Shown piece after piece: positions 59,641 to 64,000 of a stretch of 64,000 nt of DNA; the first letter of the stretch is position 1, and each line of letters starts with the position of its first letter. Under the pieces are notes generated by a model. It was not told where the DNA came from and did no database searches. It saw only the letters and a program-made list of their open reading frames with translations. Both the position numbers and the translations under genes were made by a program. The DNA is from Luidia sarsii (lineage: Eukaryota > Echinodermata > Asteroidea > Paxillosida > Luidiidae), in assembly GCA_949987565.1 (NCBI GenBank), contig OX465121.1, positions 820,137 through 884,136 on the forward strand, given 5' to 3'.

Positions 59641-59702
59641 TTTCCTCTCTCTTTTTTACAAACTGAAGGTACTAACTAATAATTTTTATGTACAGGTCCA
59701 CT

Positions 59703-59763
59703 ACATTTTGAGACTTGCATTTTGGTAATTTTAGTCAGTAAGCAGTTTGCAACATTTTTGTAC
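59703..59763 (+). repeat. Penelope-type repeat, tail only
   Basis: ATTTTGAGACTTGCATTTTG, GTAATTTTAGTCAGTAAGCA and GTTTGCAACATTTTTGTA. Only the tail that follows the foldback in other copies is present. Confidence 0.7.
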
Positions 59764-60670
59764 CGTGGTCACTGGTGTATCACTTTAATATGAACAGTGT
59801 GTACATGTAAGAAGGTTTGCGTTTTTCCAATGTGTTACAGTCTGGCTTATTTTCTGTGAATGTACTGTACATGTTTGTACATGTATGTGTGTTGATTCTA
59901 CATATACACGTGTACACTGTATTTTGTACATTTCATACTGTTTGTGGATGTGCATAAAATGTGAAAGACTCTCATACTGATGACTCTCTAGTATGGTGCA
60001 TATACATGTATTGCATGACATTTTGTGCTTTGCTTTTCACAAAAGGCGTGCCGTGCCCTGGCTATATTTGTCTTCCCGAGATAAATCCATGAGAATCCAA
60101 ATGAGGTTCAGATGAGTCTGGTGCCCACCTATCAAATGTTGACTAGTGGGCAGATCCCTGATGATGCACCCTCAGGACTCCAGACAGAGATGAGAGGCAG
60201 ATTGTCAGCTTCTTGTTTTTCTCCAGGTCTGGAAAGACGACTAGCATAAGAGATGTATTGGGCACCGATTTAGGGAGCCTTGATATAACGGGCTTTCCAA
60301 AAATAGACTTAAGTACGGTGCCTGCCATCTTATATTTAATGGCTGATATCAGGACAGAGGCCTCATCCAAATTACATATAATGTCTATGGCTACAGCTGT
60401 TGCTAAGAGCAACCATATTTATCTTCATTAGAAAGAAAGATGCTCCTAAAAACAGCCTTAGCTGTAGCTGTGAATTGACATTCATCCCCAGCTCAATACA
60501 AGTAGTCTGGTGCTCCCTATTACATATATCTAAGTTTGCAGTTATTATTCAGATGTCATGATTTTACTTTAGGGAACCAGACACATATTGCCAGAGCACA
60601 TGTCATGTCTCTCCTTGGTGTTTGCATGCTTTTTTGTTCTCTATTTGGTATTTTTTTTCCCTAAGCATAG

Positions 60671-60804
60671 GTGGCATGCTCATTAAGGCCACACCCAAGG
60701 TGACTACTGTATCTCCGCCCCCTCCATGTACCACTCAGGAAGAGCCTCCTAAGTCCCGCGATACTGCCATGATGATGAGGACAAGATTCAGGCGATGTAC
60801 TTGA
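60671..60804 (+). other. Candidate further DGKQ exon (phase-compatible)
   Basis: A good acceptor (TATTTTTTTTCCCTAAGCATAG) is followed by GT GGC ATG, which completes the codon split by the donor at 40146. The frame stays open to a TGA at 60802-60804, reading GGMLIKATPKVTTVSPPPPC, then TTQEEPPKSRDT and a basic MMMRTRFRRC. A donor AAG-GTGACT at 60700 would make it a 29-nt exon; otherwise the donor is weak. The linker between C1-3 and the Ras-associating domain is poorly conserved, so similarity cannot confirm it. Confidence 0.3.
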
Positions 60805-60884
60805 TTTTCATCTCTATTCTACTGGGGTTTGCCCCCAATGTTTGTTAAGCCTTTTCAGAAACAGTTAGTCATCCAGTCATCTGA

Positions 60885-62172
60885 TCATTCATTCACCCTT
60901 TCATCCATCTATCCATCCAGCCAGTCATCTCTACATGTACCTCTCATTTATCCATCCCATCCATCCCATCCATCCCATCTATCCCATCCATCCCATCCAT
61001 CCTATAGATCCATTATATCCATCCTATCCATGCTATCCATGCTATCCGTGCTATCCATGCTATCCATGCTATTCATGCTATCCATGCTATCCATGCTATC
61101 CATGCTATCCATGCTATCCATGCTATCCATCCTATCCATCCTATTCATTCTATCCATCCTATCCATGCTATCCATAATATCCATGCTATCCATCCTATCC
61201 ATCCTATCCATCCTATCCACCCTATCTATCCTATACATGTACATCCTATCGATCCCATCCATCCTATCCATCCTATCCATCCTATCCATCCCATCCATCC
61301 CATCCATCCCATCCATCCCATCCATCCCATCCATCCTATCCATCCCATCCATCCCATCCATCCCATCCATCCTATATATACATCCTATCCATCCCATCCA
61401 ACCTATCCATCCCATCCATCCTATCCATCCCATCCATCCTATCCATCCTATCCATCCCATCCATTCTATCCATCCTATCCATCCTATCCATCCCATCCAG
61501 CCTATCCATCCTATCCATCCCATCCTATCCATCCTATCCATCCTATCCATCCTATCCATCCCATCCATCCCATCCATCCTATCCATCCTATTCATCCTAT
61601 CCATCCTATCCATCCTATCCATCCTATCCATCCCATCCATCCTATCCATCCCATCCATCCTATCCATCCCATCCATCCTATCCATCCTATCCATCCTATC
61701 CATCCTATCCATCCTATCCATCCTATCCATCCTATCCATCCCATCCATCCTATCCATCCCATCCATCCTATCCATCCCATCCATCCTATCCATCCTATCC
61801 ATCCTATCCATCCTATCCATCCCATCCATCCTATCCATCCTATCCATCCTATCCATCCCATCCATCCTATCCATCCCATCCATCCTATCCATCCTATCCA
61901 TCCTATCCATCCTATCCATCCCATCCATCCTATCCATCCTATCCATCTTATCCATCCTATCCATCCTATCCATCCTATCCATCCCATCCATCCTATCCAT
62001 CCCATCCATCCCATCCATCCTATCCATCCCATCCAGCCTATCCATCCTATCCATCCTATCCATCCTATCATCCTATCCAACCTATCCACCCTATCCATCC
62101 TATCCATCCTATCCATCCTATCCATCCCATCCATCCTATCCATCCTATCCATCCTATCCATCCTATCCATTT
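60885..62172. repeat. 1.3-kb CCATCCTAT/CCATCCCAT 9-bp satellite
   Basis: 9-base units CCATCCTAT and CCATCCCAT in tandem, with CCATGCTAT variants at the left. The unit length keeps all frames open, so long artefact frames appear on both strands (Ile-Leu-Ser and Ile-His-Pro on plus; Met-Asp-Arg and Trp-Ile-Gly on minus, up to 461 codons). Not a gene. Confidence 0.97.
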
Positions 62173-64000
62173 AGTCAAATGTGTGCCCTTCAGAAAAAAA
62201 TGAGACTTTGCTAGTCACTAGAAATAATTGGTTGGACCAATTTATACACATTTATATTGCACAGAATGAATAATGAATTGTAGTTTTCCCGTGTCATGTG
62301 GGAAATTTGCAGCAGGATTTAGGAATATCACAAGCCTGCTTGACAATTCAAGTCAGAGCGGAAGCATACTATTATCAAACCAGCAGTACATAGGGGCTGA
62401 CCACACAGTAGCCTGTATGCAAGCACATTTCCTGCATTATTTCCTGGATGTGACTGCCAGTCTTAATTGACTAGTGGTTTAGAAGTGCTTATGACATTCA
62501 CACTTGGCACTTTCAACTTGCCTGTACTTCCTGCCGATTGCTGCACTGCTGTTAGGATTGGAATTGCATCAAAGAAATATGTGTACACTGTACATGTACA
62601 TGTACATGTACCCCAGTACCTGTTTGTCATGTGTACATGTACAATGTACTTGTACAGTACATTGAAATGTAACAAGTGCTTATGTGCATGTGAAAGTTCA
62701 TCTGAAATTATCTTTCCGATACTTTGAACTGCATTTAAAAAATGTCAAAAGATGCATGTTCAACTAATGTTTACCATACCATTTGATTTGTGCATGATAT
62801 TGTTCAGTACACATATCACATACTTGCATGATATATAATGCATGTACCGTGCATGTATGTATGAAGTGTAGCCACACTGTAGACTTTACACACTGTACAT
62901 CATGTGTGTTCCCATTCTAAGACTTGTTCAAATACAGTAAGTGGGTGATCTCTGAGGCTAACTTCATTGCAGTGATAATCACATATGGTCACCATATTGA
63001 AGAACATAAATGTAGACTGACATTGTTCAGTCATCTTAATACATTGGTGCACCGGGGCATATACTGTACATGTAAGCATTGGAACATTCTATGTTTATGC
63101 ACTTTATTATATGTTTAATCACATTGAAGGGAACATTGACATACAGAGTTATGGTTGCAACAACAATAATGCATTATCACTCATCACACATGCATATCAT
63201 TCATCAAATTGAAACATTCTGGTAATGGTCCAGCTTTCTCTCTGCATGTTATCCATATTCAAAGTTTGTCTACCAATCATCCAGTCATCTCACAGTAGTA
63301 AATCATTTTTCCAACTCACAGTATATAATCAGTCCTATAATCTCCACCTAATGTATGTGTGCACCAGTCAATGGAGACTTAGAACTGGCAGCTAATGAAC
63401 TTGGCCCAGCATGTTTGCATTCTATGATGAATGCATGCATGCAGGTATGCGCTGTCTTCAAGGCCCCTTAAAGACACCTTAGTGTTGAGGCCTTGCTGGT
63501 AATGCCTCATTCCTCCATTACGCTAGAGAAGGCTGGCGGGGATAGCCTACCAAGTGGTGACAATTCTGCATGCCAAGGTGTAGGGTATGGTGCAGCAACT
63601 ATTTAATGTACATAACTCTTTCTCCAGTCAAAGATGTGCAATACCTTTTGGTGCTGGAAGAGATGACAAATCATCCATCCCAAAATTCAATGTGTTTGTG
63701 AGAACTTGATAGTGAATAGATTGTTGAACATGTATTGTAGTACAGTACATGTACATGTACATAATTTTGCACTGATAGAAACCCCTGTACTGACTGCATG
63801 TACAGTATATATGTGACCTAGTACAGTGACATGAGGAATATCCCACCAAAACACTTTTCGAGTAAACAACGCCTGAAGTCAAAGTATCTTCTCAATTCGA
63901 TAAAAAGTCAATCTTTGTTTTTTGGTATTTTTCGGAAAGTTAATGTATTGGAGGATATTATGTCCAAAGGATTTTTCCGAAATGCGTCTCTAAATGTTGA
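62173..64000. other. Right end of window, noncoding as far as visible
   Basis: Unique-looking AT-rich sequence with small TACATG patches (62580-62660, 63740-63770). No exon could be supported. The remaining DGKQ exons are expected further right. Confidence 0.5.

Larger units (their letters stand above)
48510..60670. other. Noncoding stretch dominated by TACATG islands
   Basis: No exon supported. Islands at 49420-49600, 50220-50540, 51400-52160, 54430-54660, 57230-57900, 58010-58380 and 59160-59640. Between them lie a foldback repeat (52580), an interspersed element (55889), a reversed SINE (56716), and repeat-free islands at 52240-52380, 58680-58960 and 60040-60480. Confidence 0.5.

Noticed and set aside
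60829..62214. 461-codon plus-strand frame and 353-codon minus-strand frame
   Set aside because: Both arise from a 9-bp satellite, whose length is a multiple of three.
1..64000. CRISPR arrays, operons or phage-type defence systems
   Set aside because: Tandem repeats here lack spacers, genes have introns, and a Pol III tRNA gene is present; this is animal nuclear DNA.

Overview
This is a window of animal nuclear DNA, intron-rich and full of repeats. It is not bacterial: nearly all long open frames are tandem-repeat artefacts or chance. Two split genes can be read exon by exon, with GT/AG borders and matching phases. The overused words TACATG/CATGTA and TAGGCCTA, the tRNA-derived SINEs, the Penelope-like debris and the many small foldback elements suggest a marine invertebrate, perhaps a non-vertebrate deuterostome such as an echinoderm. 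That placement is inference only.

Layout. 1380-9474, minus strand: a complete five-exon FKBP11-type gene encoding 187 residues. It has a signal peptide, one FKBP prolyl-isomerase domain, one membrane span and a KKRK tail. 9852-9957, plus strand: a tRNA-Phe(GAA) gene whose T loop is split by a 33-nt hairpin insertion. 10902-13100: three inverted-repeat structures, including a 1-kb foldback built of 8-bp TGCGACGA repeats and a TIR element with a telomere-like core. 15155-40146, plus strand: six exons of a diacylglycerol kinase theta (DGKQ) orthologue, encoding all three C1 zinc fingers. The Ras-associating and catalytic parts were not found and probably lie to the right. 40147-64000: apparently one large intron, or intron plus intergenic DNA. 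It holds a 3.3-kb CTGT-type minisatellite, a 1.3-kb 9-bp satellite, many TACATG islands and several repeat-free islands. One phase-compatible candidate exon lies at 60671.

The two proteins have no evident joint pathway. The FKBP11 homologue should act on folding in the ER; the DGKQ homologue should turn diacylglycerol into phosphatidic acid. FKBP11 on one side and tRNA-Phe plus DGKQ on the other point away from each other, sharing the 9.5-14 kb intergenic space.

Mobile debris includes about a dozen copies of a foldback repeat. The same sequence lies downstream of a broken Penelope-like GIY-YIG coding remnant at 22640-22968, so the family is probably the Penelope terminal repeat. Its pattern resembles a degenerate hammerhead ribozyme.
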